Shown in pieces: positions 1-8,349 of a stretch of 64,000 bases of DNA; positions within the stretch are counted from its first letter, which is position 1, and the number at the start of each line of letters is the position of its first letter. The notes below the pieces were generated by a model that was not told where the DNA came from, did no database searches, and saw nothing but the letters and a program-made list of their open reading frames with translations. Location: NCBI GenBank assembly GCA_947626315.1, contig CANQRQ010000005.1, positions 59,060 through 123,059 of the forward strand, read 5' to 3'. A program made the translations under genes and the position numbers. This stretch comes from an uncultured Oscillospiraceae bacterium. Lineage in GTDB: Bacteria; Bacillota; Clostridia; Oscillospirales; Oscillospiraceae.

Positions 1-475
1 CCGCATAGTAATCCCCCGCTGTGAGGATCAGGTCAAAATCCCCCTCAGGCGGCTGGCAGCTGAGCAGATGGATCACCGCCGCCAGCAGCACCGGCAGCAG
101 CAGCACCACCGTGACCCGCAGCGTCACCGGCTTTCCCCCGTGGAAAAACAGGATCACCGCCGCGATGATAAACACCGGCGCAGACACCCAATAGCCCCAG
201 CCGGTCAAGCCGGACAGAAATTCCCGGAAGAAGGCGATAAAGCTGCCGTCCACGTTGAAATAGCTGATGACGATAAAGCAGCCCAGCAGCAGGAGAACCA
301 CCCCCGTCACCTCCCGCCGGATCGGCGGCGCCGGAGGGGGCGGCGGCGGGACATTCTCCGCCTGTCTCTTTTTGGAAGCGGCCTTGGCGCTCTCGCCCTT
401 CTTGCCGGAGCTGGAGCCGCTTTTCTTTTTGCTGTCTTTTCCGGCGGGGGCCGGAGAAGCTTTGCTCTTTGCCAT
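1..475 (-). CDS. DNA translocase FtsK/SpoIIIE, N-terminal membrane part (cut by window edge)
   Basis: The frame opens with an ATG at 475 and runs off the left edge, giving 158 codons. Residues 1-45 are a low-complexity Lys/Ser/Ala/Pro tail. They are followed by hydrophobic segments (about residues 55-75, 90-112, 118-138), which is the multi-span membrane anchor layout of FtsK/SpoIIIE. These proteins pump DNA through the closing septum during division or into the forespore. The motor domain lies outside the window, so the family call rests on the N-terminal architecture and on context: tepA (3685-4320) is a neighbour of spoIIIE in Bacillus (established). It lies 51 bp downstream of uppP. Other multi-span membrane proteins are possible. 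Confidence 0.7.
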   Translation of the reverse strand, partial: MAKSKASPAPAGKDSKKKSGSSSGKKGESAKAASKKRQAENVPPPPPPAPPIRREVTGVVLLLLGCFIVISYFNVDGSFIAFFREFLSGLTGWGYWVSAPVFIIAAVILFFHGGKPVTLRVTVVLLLPVLLAAVIHLLSCQPPEGDFDLILTAGDYYA

Positions 476-526
476 TGATCAAGCGTCCTTTCGTAACTGT
501 TTTCTGACAGGGGATTTTTTCTCCCT

Positions 527-1366
527 TCAGAAAATGATGCTCAGGATGATGGACAGCACGCCCACCACCCAGCAATAGTAGGCGAAGCCGCCGAAGCGGC
601 CCTTGCTGGCGATGGATTTCAGCAGGCTGATGGAGGCGATCCCGGCCACCATGGCCACCGCCGTGCCCACCAGATAGGCGGGCACGCAGGACCAGTCAAT
701 GCCGGACTGGACCGCGTCCACCAGGCTAAGGATGTTGGCCCCCAGCACCGCCGGGATGGACATGAGAAAGGCGAATTTCACGGCGAAATCCCGCCGCAGC
801 CCGGTGGCCAGGCCCGCGGTGATGGTGGTCCCGGAGCGGGACAGGCCCGGCACCGTGGCCACACACTGGCACAGGCCGATAATCAGCGCGTCCAGCACCG
901 TCATGCTGCCGCCGGTCTTCCGGCCGGGGGTCATCCGGTCGGACACGTAGAGCATGCAGCCGGTGAGGACCAGCGCGATCCCGATAAAGAAGTTGTTCCC
1001 GTACAGGGTCTCCAGCAGGTCGTTGACCGGCAGGATCAAAAACAGGGGCAGCGTGGCCACGCAGATCATGAAAAACAGCCTGGCCGCCGGATACCGCTCC
1101 TGCCGCTGGCCGGCCATGGGCCCCAGATTGATGAAGCCCAGCACCTCAAAGAACATCTGCCGGATGTCCTCCCAGTAGACGATGCAGATGGAAAACAGCG
1201 TCCCCAGGTGGAGCAGCACGTCAAAGAACAGGTGCCCGTCCTCCAGGCTTGTCATGCTGAACAGATTGTTGAGGATCGACAGATGGCCGGAACTGGACAC
1301 AGGCAGGAACTCCGTCACGCCCTGCACCAAACCCAGCAGTACCGCGTTCCATATCGTCATTGCCAT
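527..1366 (-). CDS. uppP: Undecaprenyl-diphosphatase UppP (BacA)
   Basis: A 279-aa integral membrane phosphatase that converts undecaprenyl diphosphate to the monophosphate, recycling the lipid carrier for peptidoglycan and other wall polymers. Residues 16-28 carry the family motif GVTEFLPVSSSGH, with E19 and H28 in the catalytic region. A second motif, GLSRSGTT, supplies the conserved Arg-Ser-Gly. The protein is hydrophobic throughout and of usual family length. A GGGAG ribosome binding site precedes the ATG at 1366, and a second ATG two codons in is also possible. Family members are a known cause of bacitracin tolerance when overexpressed. No regulator is adjacent. Confidence 0.96.
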   Translation of the reverse strand: MAMTIWNAVLLGLVQGVTEFLPVSSSGHLSILNNLFSMTSLEDGHLFFDVLLHLGTLFSICIVYWEDIRQMFFEVLGFINLGPMAGQRQERYPAARLFFMICVATLPLFLILPVNDLLETLYGNNFFIGIALVLTGCMLYVSDRMTPGRKTGGSMTVLDALIIGLCQCVATVPGLSRSGTTITAGLATGLRRDFAVKFAFLMSIPAVLGANILSLVDAVQSGIDWSCVPAYLVGTAVAMVAGIASISLLKSIASKGRFGGFAYYCWVVGVLSIILSIIF

Positions 1367-1392
1367 ACACTCCCACTTTAATCATGACAGTT

Positions 1393-1421
1393 ATTTTAAC
1401 ACAAGTCTATGACAAAAACAA
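1393..1421 (-). promoter_or_regulatory. Candidate sigma-A promoter of uppP
   Basis: On the minus strand a TTGTTT -35 box (1416-1421) lies 17 bp from a TAAAAT -10 box (1393-1398), about 27 bp before the uppP start. The -35 box sits inside the terminator hairpin of the upstream gene. The -35 match is weak. Confidence 0.4.
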
Positions 1422-1450
1422 GCCCGGCAGAACAGCCTCTGCCGGGCTTG
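1412..1450 (-). terminator. Rho-independent terminator of the solute-binding-like lipoprotein gene
   Basis: A 13-bp perfect stem (1419-1431 with 1438-1450, core CAAGCCCGGCAGA) with a 6-nt loop is followed on the minus strand by TTTTTG. It begins 8 bp after the stop codon at 1458, so it ends that transcript before uppP. Confidence 0.88.
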
Positions 1451-1457
1451 TGTGCGC

Positions 1458-3587
1458 TTATCCGTATTGCTCCGCCATATAAATTTTGGCCCGGGACTGG
1501 ATCAGCTCGATCGTCTCGTCGATGCTCTTGTCCCCGGCCAGATAGCTCTGGCCGCACTCTGTGATGATCTCCACCAGGGCCTGGTCCGCGTAGACCTGGG
1601 CGTATCTGGTGCGGCTGAGGAGCGCGTCCATGCAGTCCAGGCCCCTCTGGTCCAGCGCGGCCTCCGCCTGCCGCCGGGCCGCCTCGTAGAGCACCGGGAT
1701 GCCCGTGCCGCCGTGTCCCGCCTGATTCTCCAGGCTGAGCCGCTCCCGGATAAAGGCCCAGGCGCCCTCCTTGTTCCGGCTCCCCACGGGGATGGCCATG
1801 CCCAAGCCCGGATTGCCCAGGTTGTTGTAATAGCTGTAGCCGTCTCCCCCGTCCGGGAAGCCCACATAAACCCCCGGCTGGCCGAAGGCCCGGTCGCAGG
1901 CGTCAAAGCCATCCGGCGACTGGATCACGGTATATTTCAACACGACCTCGTCCCCATGGAGGTAGGGGTAGTCGGCCCCCTCGGGGATGTCGTCCCCCAT
2001 ATCCTTGGTCCAGGCCAGCAGCTCCCGGAAGCCCGGCTCGTCAAAATGGCACTGGGCGTTCTGCTTATCCACGCAGCAGGCGATGCCCACCTTTGCGGCG
2101 TGGCCCAGAAGGCCGGTCTTGCTGATGAAGGTCTCGAAAACCGCCCGGTAGTTCTCATTTTCCGCCAAAATCCGGTTGTAGTCCGCCGGGCGCAGGCCCC
2201 GGCCGTCCCCCACGTCGGCCTCCCGGGCCGTCAGGGTGTCGATCGCCACAAAGTCCCAGAGCTGCCGCAGATCCCCGCCGCCGGAGGCCGCCTCCAGCAG
2301 ATTGGGCAGGAAATCCTCCCGCTCCAGCTCCGGGTCCGCGTCTATGTAGGGGAACAGATCCTCAAAGAGCTCGGAGCCGGTGTTCACATTGTCGTAGAAC
2401 AGAACCAGATCCGGCGCCCGGCCCGCGCCAATCTCGGTGAGCAGCTTGTCCACCTGGTCCTCTACGTAGAGCTGGGCCTCATAACGGTAGGGGCCGCCGC
2501 CGTTGTTGAGCTTCTGGAGAATGCCCGCGTCCATATCCATCCAGTTGGACACCAATGCCACCTGGACCACGCTCTTTTCCACATAGGGGACCTCCTCCAT
2601 GCCCGTCACCACCGCGCGGTCTGTCCCCGGCGTATAGACGAAGCTCTCCCCGCTCAAACGGCAGGCCTGGCGGGCCGTGCTGCCGTCATTGCTGTAGCGC
2701 AGCAGCTCCTCGTACCGGTCCTCCTCCAGATCCACCAGCATGAAGCTCCTGCTGGTGTCCACAAGGTACTCTCCGTCCAGGCCCTGGACCTGGGAGACGC
2801 TGCCTGTGACGATCCAGGCCTCCTCGTCCGGGTTGCTGAGGCTCTCGTGGCTGACGGCGCCGGTGGCCGGGTCCAGACGGAAGAAGGGGCTGTCCCCCTC
2901 AAAAAGCCGGGTAAAGCCGGTGAACACCACGCCCCGGTCCGTCAGAACGCTGCTGAAAAAGATGGTCAGCTCCGTATCGGCGCAGCTTTTCAGTTCCCCC
3001 TCCGGGCTCAGCACCGCCGCGTAGCCCTCCCCCAGGAGGACCGGCTGCCCCTGGCCGTCCACCTGAAAGCTCTGGACGGCCCCCTTGTCCCAGGCTGGAA
3101 GGGAGAGCTTGCCGTCAAATTCGCCGCTGTCCGTATAGCGCAGCAGGGCATAGTCCCGCTGCTCCTCCTCCGCGCTGTTCCCGGTCAGAACGTAAAAGGC
3201 CCCGTCGCCCCCGGCCGTGACGCCGTAGACCAGCGCCTCGTCCGCCGCGCCGCTGCCCAGCTCCAGGGTCCTGGATTCTGACACGCTGACCCGGCCGTTG
3301 GCCGCCGTTGTAAACTCCGCAATGGCCAGCAGGCCCTTCTCTTCGCTCTGGCCCAGGAACAGCAGCCTGCTCCCCTGCCGAGCCACGCCCAGCACCGTGA
3401 CGCCGCCCTGGAAGGGATAGACCTCTTGGCTGTACTGGCTGAGCATGGTGCGCCCGTCCCCGGCGCTCTGCTCCATAGTCGCTGTCCCCGCCGGGGCAGG
3501 CTCCCCGGCCTCGGCCTCCTCCTTGGCGCAGGAGATCAGATTGAGCGCCAGAAACAGCGCCAAAAGCGCCGCGAGAAATTTTTTCAC
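1458..3587 (-). CDS. Extracellular solute-binding-like lipoprotein
   Basis: 709 aa from a GTG start at 3587. This start is preferred over longer ATG options because a GGGAGG site lies just upstream and it gives a clean lipoprotein signal: charged KK, a hydrophobic run and the lipobox LISC. The N-terminal half (to about residue 330) looks like a repeat-rich, beta-propeller-like region. The C-terminal half resembles family-1 extracellular solute-binding proteins, with stretches such as APDLVLFYD and a C-terminus ending in SRAKIYMAEQYG. No permease or ATPase is nearby, so it may be a sensor or scavenging protein rather than a transporter component. A paralogue with the same architecture lies at 33875-36037. 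The substrate is unknown. Confidence 0.75.
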   Translation of the reverse strand: MKKFLAALLALFLALNLISCAKEEAEAGEPAPAGTATMEQSAGDGRTMLSQYSQEVYPFQGGVTVLGVARQGSRLLFLGQSEEKGLLAIAEFTTAANGRVSVSESRTLELGSGAADEALVYGVTAGGDGAFYVLTGNSAEEEQRDYALLRYTDSGEFDGKLSLPAWDKGAVQSFQVDGQGQPVLLGEGYAAVLSPEGELKSCADTELTIFFSSVLTDRGVVFTGFTRLFEGDSPFFRLDPATGAVSHESLSNPDEEAWIVTGSVSQVQGLDGEYLVDTSRSFMLVDLEEDRYEELLRYSNDGSTARQACRLSGESFVYTPGTDRAVVTGMEEVPYVEKSVVQVALVSNWMDMDAGILQKLNNGGGPYRYEAQLYVEDQVDKLLTEIGAGRAPDLVLFYDNVNTGSELFEDLFPYIDADPELEREDFLPNLLEAASGGGDLRQLWDFVAIDTLTAREADVGDGRGLRPADYNRILAENENYRAVFETFISKTGLLGHAAKVGIACCVDKQNAQCHFDEPGFRELLAWTKDMGDDIPEGADYPYLHGDEVVLKYTVIQSPDGFDACDRAFGQPGVYVGFPDGGDGYSYYNNLGNPGLGMAIPVGSRNKEGAWAFIRERLSLENQAGHGGTGIPVLYEAARRQAEAALDQRGLDCMDALLSRTRYAQVYADQALVEIITECGQSYLAGDKSIDETIELIQSRAKIYMAEQYG

Positions 3588-3633
3588 GGTAATTCCTCCC
3601 CTTTTTCTTCCTGGGCTCATTTTAGCGGCGGCT

Positions 3634-3672
3634 TGTATCAAAACGGCCAAGTTTTTGTATCGTTTCTGTATC
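3634..3672 (-). promoter_or_regulatory. Three GATACA direct repeats upstream of the lipoprotein gene
   Basis: On the minus strand GATACA occurs at 3667-3672, 3656-3661 and 3634-3639, with spacings of 11 and 22 bp, so all three face the same side of the helix. A TAAAAT -10-like box follows at 3619-3624 without a good -35. This arrangement suits an activator of the OmpR/PhoB type, but that is inference. Confidence 0.35.
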
Positions 3673-3684
3673 TTTACAAAAAGT

Positions 3685-4320
3685 TCACATTTTTCCGATC
3701 TCCCCGTGCAGGTAGTCCAGGGCGTCGGAGAGGGTGCCCAGGCTGTCGATAAGCCCGCTGCGCACAGCCTCCTCCCCGTAGATCACGCTGCCCACGTCGT
3801 TGGCCAGCTCGTCGGTGTTGGTCATGAGCTTCAGATAGGCCTCCCGGCTGATGGCCGAGTTCTCCGTCACAAAGCTGACGATCCGCTCCTGGATCCGGGC
3901 AAAGTAGTGGTAGGTCTGGGGCACGCCGATCACCACCCCGTTCACCCGCACCGGATGGATGGTCATGGCCGCCGAGGGGGCGATCAGGCTCCGCCGAGCC
4001 GCCACCGCCAGGGGCACGCCGATGGAGTGCCCTCCACCCAGCACCAAGGAGACCGTGGGCTTTTTCATTCCGGCGATCAGCTCCGCGATGGCCAGGCCCG
4101 CCTCCACATCGCCCCCCATGGTGTTGAGCAGGATCAGCAGTCCCTCGATCTCCGGGGACTCCTCGATGGCCGCCAGCAGGGGCAGCACATGCTCATACTT
4201 GGTGGCCTTGGCGTCCTCCGGCAGCAGCTGGTGTCCCTCGATCTGGCCCACAATGGTCAGGCAGTGGATCCTCCCCGCCTTGCTGGAACCCAGCTCTTTG
4301 ATTTCCTCCGTCTCTTCCAC
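3685..4320 (-). CDS. tepA: ClpP-like serine protease of the TepA/YmfB family
   Basis: 211 aa from a GTG at 4320, preceded by AGAGGTGA. The crotonase/ClpP fold is visible: GQIEGH near residue 25, the oxyanion loop NTMGGDVEAG (66-75), the nucleophile Ser99 in GGHSIGVP, and His122 in TIHPVR. The family is a cytosolic ClpP relative reported to help protein export and processing in Bacillus, where it lies next to spoIIIE. The same neighbourhood is seen here with the SpoIIIE/FtsK fragment at 1-475. It is not the canonical ClpP, which is at 44544-45125. The physiological substrate is unknown. Confidence 0.85.
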   Translation of the reverse strand: MEETEEIKELGSSKAGRIHCLTIVGQIEGHQLLPEDAKATKYEHVLPLLAAIEESPEIEGLLILLNTMGGDVEAGLAIAELIAGMKKPTVSLVLGGGHSIGVPLAVAARRSLIAPSAAMTIHPVRVNGVVIGVPQTYHYFARIQERIVSFVTENSAISREAYLKLMTNTDELANDVGSVIYGEEAVRSGLIDSLGTLSDALDYLHGEIGKM

Positions 4321-4390
4321 ACGCGATCACCTCTCTGTGTATTCTGTCCAGAGAGCATGAAAAATAAAGCCCCTCCAAACGGAGAGGCTT

Positions 4391-4591
4391 TCAGGCTGTA
4401 GACAAAGCTTCACTTCCTTCGCCACTTTGCGGCGAAGGAAGAAATTTAATCGTTTTTGAGGCAGCTTTGCCGCCTCAAAAACTCTCTAAGGCGAGCCAAG
4501 CGAGCCCTCGCGCCGACCAAACGGGGCGAAGCCCCTGCGATCAGCGCGAGTTCCTCAAATGCGAGCCCAACGGAGTGGGTCGCATTTGAAG
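4391..4591. repeat. Hairpin-rich dispersed repeat, copy 1
   Basis: This about 200-bp intergenic block starts with CAGGCTGTAGACAAAG and then holds successive hairpins: CTTCCTTCGCC paired around a 7-nt loop, GTTTTTGAGGC with GCCTCAAAAAC, GGGGC with GCCCC inside a CGCG stem, and CAAATGCGA with TCGCATTTG. A second copy in inverted orientation lies at 56726-56942, clearly similar by eye along its whole length. The block abuts the stop codon of the M18 peptidase at 4597. No protein is credible: the ATG-initiated reading frame here is the same spurious peptide seen in the other copy. Confidence 0.85.
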
Positions 4592-4596
4592 AGATT

Positions 4597-5976
4597 TTAA
4601 TCCTGGAAAACGGAGAGGACCGCCTTATAGGTCATATAGGCGTCCAGCTTGGAGACAGTTTCAAAGGGCGCGTGCATACTGAGAATGGGGGTCCCCAGAT
4701 CGACGGTGTCGATATTCCGCCGGGCCATGAACTTGGCGATGGTCCCGCCGCCGCCCCGGTCTACCTTCCCCAGCTCCGCCATCTGCCAGACGACGCCCTT
4801 CGCGTCAAAGATCCGGCGGAGCAGGGCCACCAGCTCGGCGGAAGCGTCGTTGGTGGAACTCTTGCCCCGGGAGCCGGTGTACTTCAGCACGCCCACCCCA
4901 TGGTTGAGCTGGGCGGTGCTGCGCTTTTCAAAGGCCTCCGGGTACAGGGGATCGTAGGCCGCGCTCACGTCCGCGGACAGGCACAGGCTCTTTTCAAAGC
5001 AGCGCCGGGGCTCCACGCCCTGGGCCGCGCACAGGTCCGCCATGAAGAAATCAAAGAACTCGCTCTGCATACTGGTGACGCCCTCGGAGCCGGTCTCCTC
5101 CTTGTCCGCCAGCAGGCACAGGCAGGTACGCTCCGGGTCCTCCAGGTCCAGCAGGGCTTTCAGGGACGCGTAGGCGCAGACCCGGTCATCCTGGCCGTAG
5201 CCGCCGATCATGGACCGGTCCAGCCCCAGCTCACAGGCCTCAAAGCCCGGCACCGCCACCAGCTCCGCGGACAGAAAATCCTCCTCCGTGATGCCGTACA
5301 GGTCGTTGAGGATGCTGAGCAGCGCCAGCTTGACCCGCTCTTTTCCTTTGTCCGCATAGGGGGCGCTGCCGATCAGCAGCTGCAATCCCTCGCCGGTGAA
5401 GGCCTCGCTGACGGGCTTTTTCATCTGCTCGCCCCCCAGATGGGGCAGCAGATCGGTGATCACCAGCTTGGGCTCCCCCGGCTCCCGGCCGATGCACACA
5501 TCCACCACCCGGCCGTCCTTCAGCGCCACGGCCCCGTGGAGCTCCAGGGGGATGGTCAGCCACTGGTATTTCTTGATCCCGCCGTAATAGTGGGTCCGGA
5601 AATAGCCCAGGCCGTCGTTTTCATAGAGAGGCAGCTGTTTCAGATCCAGACGCGGGCAGTCCGCGTGGGCCCCGGCAATGACCACGCCCCGGCTCAGGGG
5701 CTCCTTGCCCAGCACCGCCAGCAGCAGGGACTTGTCCCGGTTCACCCGGTAGATTTTATCCCCGGGCTTCAAAGCCGTCCCCGGCTCCCAGGCCCGAAAG
5801 CCCCGCTCCTCCGCGGCGGCCGCCGCGTTGCGGACCGTCTCCCGCTCCGTGCGGGAGCCGTTCAGGAAGCGCAGATAGCCCCGGCAGTAGTCCTCCAGGG
5901 CCAGGCGCTCCTGAGTGCCGATCCGGTCATAGCCGTTCTTCGGCTCGTAAAACAGCTCGCTTCTCAATTCATCCAT
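4597..5976 (-). CDS. M18 family metalloaminopeptidase
   Basis: 459 aa, the usual length for M18 (aspartyl aminopeptidase-like) zinc exopeptidases, which trim N-terminal residues from peptides in the cytosol. AGAHADCPRLDLK at about 101-113 supplies His104 and Asp106. The DKEETGSEG stretch carries the catalytic Glu pair, and LNHGVG with NDASAEL lies near the C-terminus. The gene start overlaps the end of the Sua5-CoaE gene by 8 nt (5969-5976), indicating translational coupling. Its 3' end touches repeat copy 1. Exact substrate preference cannot be read from sequence. Confidence 0.93.
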   Translation of the reverse strand: MDELRSELFYEPKNGYDRIGTQERLALEDYCRGYLRFLNGSRTERETVRNAAAAAEERGFRAWEPGTALKPGDKIYRVNRDKSLLLAVLGKEPLSRGVVIAGAHADCPRLDLKQLPLYENDGLGYFRTHYYGGIKKYQWLTIPLELHGAVALKDGRVVDVCIGREPGEPKLVITDLLPHLGGEQMKKPVSEAFTGEGLQLLIGSAPYADKGKERVKLALLSILNDLYGITEEDFLSAELVAVPGFEACELGLDRSMIGGYGQDDRVCAYASLKALLDLEDPERTCLCLLADKEETGSEGVTSMQSEFFDFFMADLCAAQGVEPRRCFEKSLCLSADVSAAYDPLYPEAFEKRSTAQLNHGVGVLKYTGSRGKSSTNDASAELVALLRRIFDAKGVVWQMAELGKVDRGGGGTIAKFMARRNIDTVDLGTPILSMHAPFETVSKLDAYMTYKAVLSVFQD

Positions 5977-7177
5977 TCCCCAGTACCTCCTGTATGCTTT
6001 GTTTTAATTTCTCTGTAAAGTGTGCCCGGTCTCCGTCGTTTTTTATGATATGGCTGCAATTCTCCTCAAAAAAGCGATCCGGCTTCTGGGCCCGGACGCG
6101 CAGCAGGGCGTAGTCCCTGGTGATCCCGTCCCGGGCCATGATCCGCCGCACCCGCTCCTCCTCCGGAGCGAGTACGCCGAACACGGCGGTGCAGCGGCTG
6201 CCAAGGCCGCTCTCGATCAGGCCGATGGCGTCCACCGCGGCCAGGCTTCCCCCGGCCATGGCCCATTGGGCGAGCCGGCGCTCCACCTCACGGCCGATAT
6301 GCCGGTGGGTGACGGCGTTGAGCCGCCGCAGCTTCTCCTCGTCGGCAAAGACCTGGGCTCCCAGGGCCTTCCGATCCAGCTCCCCGTCTGTTATTACGCC
6401 GGGGAAGCTCTCCCCGATCTCCCGCAGCAGGGTCCCGCTCTCCCGGAGCAGCTGGTGATAGACGGCGTCACAGTCGATCACCAGGCCGCCCAGCTGCTCT
6501 ATCAGCTCCAGCGCGGTGGTTTTTCCGCTGCCGCTGCCGCCGGTGATGCCGATCACGGTCAGCTCCTCCGCCAGAGCGGCGGCGATCTCCTCCTCCGGCA
6601 GGGCCCCCTGCCGGAGAATTTTATAGGGGCGCGCGCTCATGTCCAGCAGCGTGGATTCCCGGCCCAGGCCGCAGGGCCCGCCGTCGATCACTCCGTCGAT
6701 CTGCCCGTCAAAATAGGCCAGCACTTCTCCGGCGGTCTTGGGGCTGGGCTGGCCGGAGGGGTTGGCTGAGGGCGCGGCCAGGGGCAGCCCTGTCTGCCGC
6801 AGAAGCGCCAGCGTCTTCTCATGGTCCGGGCAGCGCAGGCCCACCGTCTCTCCCCCCGCCCGGACGATCTCCGGGATCAGGGGCTTTGCCTTCAGCACGA
6901 TGGTCAGCGGCCCCGGCCAGAAGCGCCTGGCCAGCGCCTTGGCCGCAGCAGGCACCTCCCGGCAGTAGAGCTCCATGGCCTCCGGCCCGGGCACCATCAA
7001 AGACAGGGGTTTCCGCTCCGGCCGGCCCTTGACCTCGTAGATTTCAGCCACCGCGGCCTCATCCAGGCCGTTCCCGGCCAGGCCGTACACCGTCTCCGTA
7101 GGGACGGCCACCAGGCCGCCGGCTTTTATAATTTCAGCCGCGCCGGCCAGGTCCTCCGAAAAAAGCCTCGTCTCCAT
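5969..7177 (-). CDS. Fusion of threonylcarbamoyl-AMP synthase (Sua5/YrdC) and dephospho-CoA kinase (CoaE)
   Basis: 402 aa with two complete enzyme domains. Residues 1-203 are the Sua5/YrdC fold: TETVYGLAGN (27-36), KGRPERKPLSL (50-60) and PSANPSGQPSPKT (136-148). They would make threonylcarbamoyl-AMP for the t6A37 tRNA modification. Residues 205-402 are CoaE: P-loop GGSGSGKTT (213-221), DCDAVYHQLL, and the RPxR-like lid region near VRRIMARDG. CoaE phosphorylates dephospho-CoA in the last step of CoA synthesis. The frame is continuous across the junction with no stop or internal ribosome site evident. It starts directly after the prfA stop. The two activities have no obvious metabolic link, so the fusion probably reflects co-expression. 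Confidence 0.93.
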   Translation of the reverse strand: METRLFSEDLAGAAEIIKAGGLVAVPTETVYGLAGNGLDEAAVAEIYEVKGRPERKPLSLMVPGPEAMELYCREVPAAAKALARRFWPGPLTIVLKAKPLIPEIVRAGGETVGLRCPDHEKTLALLRQTGLPLAAPSANPSGQPSPKTAGEVLAYFDGQIDGVIDGGPCGLGRESTLLDMSARPYKILRQGALPEEEIAAALAEELTVIGITGGSGSGKTTALELIEQLGGLVIDCDAVYHQLLRESGTLLREIGESFPGVITDGELDRKALGAQVFADEEKLRRLNAVTHRHIGREVERRLAQWAMAGGSLAAVDAIGLIESGLGSRCTAVFGVLAPEEERVRRIMARDGITRDYALLRVRAQKPDRFFEENCSHIIKNDGDRAHFTEKLKQSIQEVLGNG

Positions 7178-8248
7178 CTATTCCTCCGCCTGCTCTGCCA
7201 GGCGCCGGGCCTGGTCGGCAGTGACCAGGGCGTCGATCAGCTCGTCCAGGTCCCCGTTCATAATGCCGGATATGTTGAAATTCTTGCTGTCCCCGCTGAG
7301 CCGGTGGTCCGTCACCCGGTTCTGGGGAAAATTATAAGTGCGGATGCGGCCGCTCCGGTCCCCGGAGCCCACCTGACTTTTCCGCTCCGCGGCCACGGCG
7401 GCGGCCTGCCTGGCCTGCTCCGCCTCATAGAGCTTGGAGCGGAGGATCTGCATGGCCCGGTCCTTGTTCTTGTATTGGCTGCGCTCGTCCTGGCACTCCA
7501 CCACCGTCCCCGTGGGCAGGTGGGTGATGCGGATAGCGCTCTCGGTCTTGTTAACGTGCTGGCCCCCCGCCCCGGAGGAACGGAAAGTGTCGATCTTCAA
7601 ATCCCGCTCGTCCAGCTTGAAATCCAGCTCCTCCGCCTGGGGCAGCACCGCCACCGTGGCTGCGGAGGTGTGAATACGGCCGCCGGATTCCGTCACCGGT
7701 ACCCGCTGGACCCGATGTCCCCCGGCCTCAAATTTCAACCGGGAATAGGCCCCCGCGCCCTCGATGACAAAGCTGACCTCCTTCATGCCGCCCAGCTCCG
7801 TCTCGCTGACGTTGACCACGTCCACCTTCCAGCCCTTGGCCTCGGCGTACAGGACGTACATGCGAAACAGGTCCGCCGCGAAGAGCATCCCCTCTTCCCC
7901 GCCGACGCCGCCCCGGATCTCCATGATCACGTTCTTTTCGTCCCGCGGATCCTTGGGCAGCAGCAGGAGCTTGATTTTCTCCTCCAGCGCCTCTTTTTCC
8001 ACCTTGGCCGCCTGGTACTCCTCCTGGGCCAGCTCCTTCAGCTCCGGGTCCTCCATCAGTTCCAGGGCGGAACGCATAGACCCGCAGGCGCGCTCATAGG
8101 CGTCATAGGCCTCCGCCAGGGGCGCCAGCTCCCGGGCCTCCCGGTCGCAGCGGGCATAGAGGGCGGGGTCTGCATAGGTCTCCGGCTCCTCCATCCGGCG
8201 GCACAGCTCCTCATATTGCTTTTTCAACAGCTTCAGTTTATCAAACAT
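7178..8248 (-). CDS. prfA: Peptide chain release factor 1
   Basis: 356 aa. The start is set at the ATG at 8248, which begins MFDKLKLLKKQYEEL and has AGGAG upstream; a longer upstream frame lacks family similarity. SGAGGQHVNKTESAIRI carries the GGQ that triggers peptidyl-tRNA hydrolysis, and the PxT-type codon recognition region lies before it. The protein ends translation at UAA and UAG. No programmed frameshift site is visible (that is a feature of RF2). It is co-directional with the Sua5-CoaE gene; prfA and sua5 are often neighbours in Firmicutes. Confidence 0.97.
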   Translation of the reverse strand: MFDKLKLLKKQYEELCRRMEEPETYADPALYARCDREARELAPLAEAYDAYERACGSMRSALELMEDPELKELAQEEYQAAKVEKEALEEKIKLLLLPKDPRDEKNVIMEIRGGVGGEEGMLFAADLFRMYVLYAEAKGWKVDVVNVSETELGGMKEVSFVIEGAGAYSRLKFEAGGHRVQRVPVTESGGRIHTSAATVAVLPQAEELDFKLDERDLKIDTFRSSGAGGQHVNKTESAIRITHLPTGTVVECQDERSQYKNKDRAMQILRSKLYEAEQARQAAAVAAERKSQVGSGDRSGRIRTYNFPQNRVTDHRLSGDSKNFNISGIMNGDLDELIDALVTADQARRLAEQAEE

Positions 8249-8349
8249 GGCGCTCTCCTTTGGGTGCCGGGAATCGGACCCGAGCGGGAGGATTGTATCA
8301 CATTTCAGCGGAGAAGTAAAGGCGCGTTTCGTCATTTTCAGACGGGATT

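Noticed and set aside
1452..3281. 609-codon plus-strand frame opposite the lipoprotein gene
   Set aside because: Antisense artefact; the minus-strand gene has a ribosome site, lipobox and terminator.
4456..6018. Plus-strand frame starting inside repeat copy 1
   Set aside because: It starts with the peptide produced by the repeat and runs antisense through the M18 gene.
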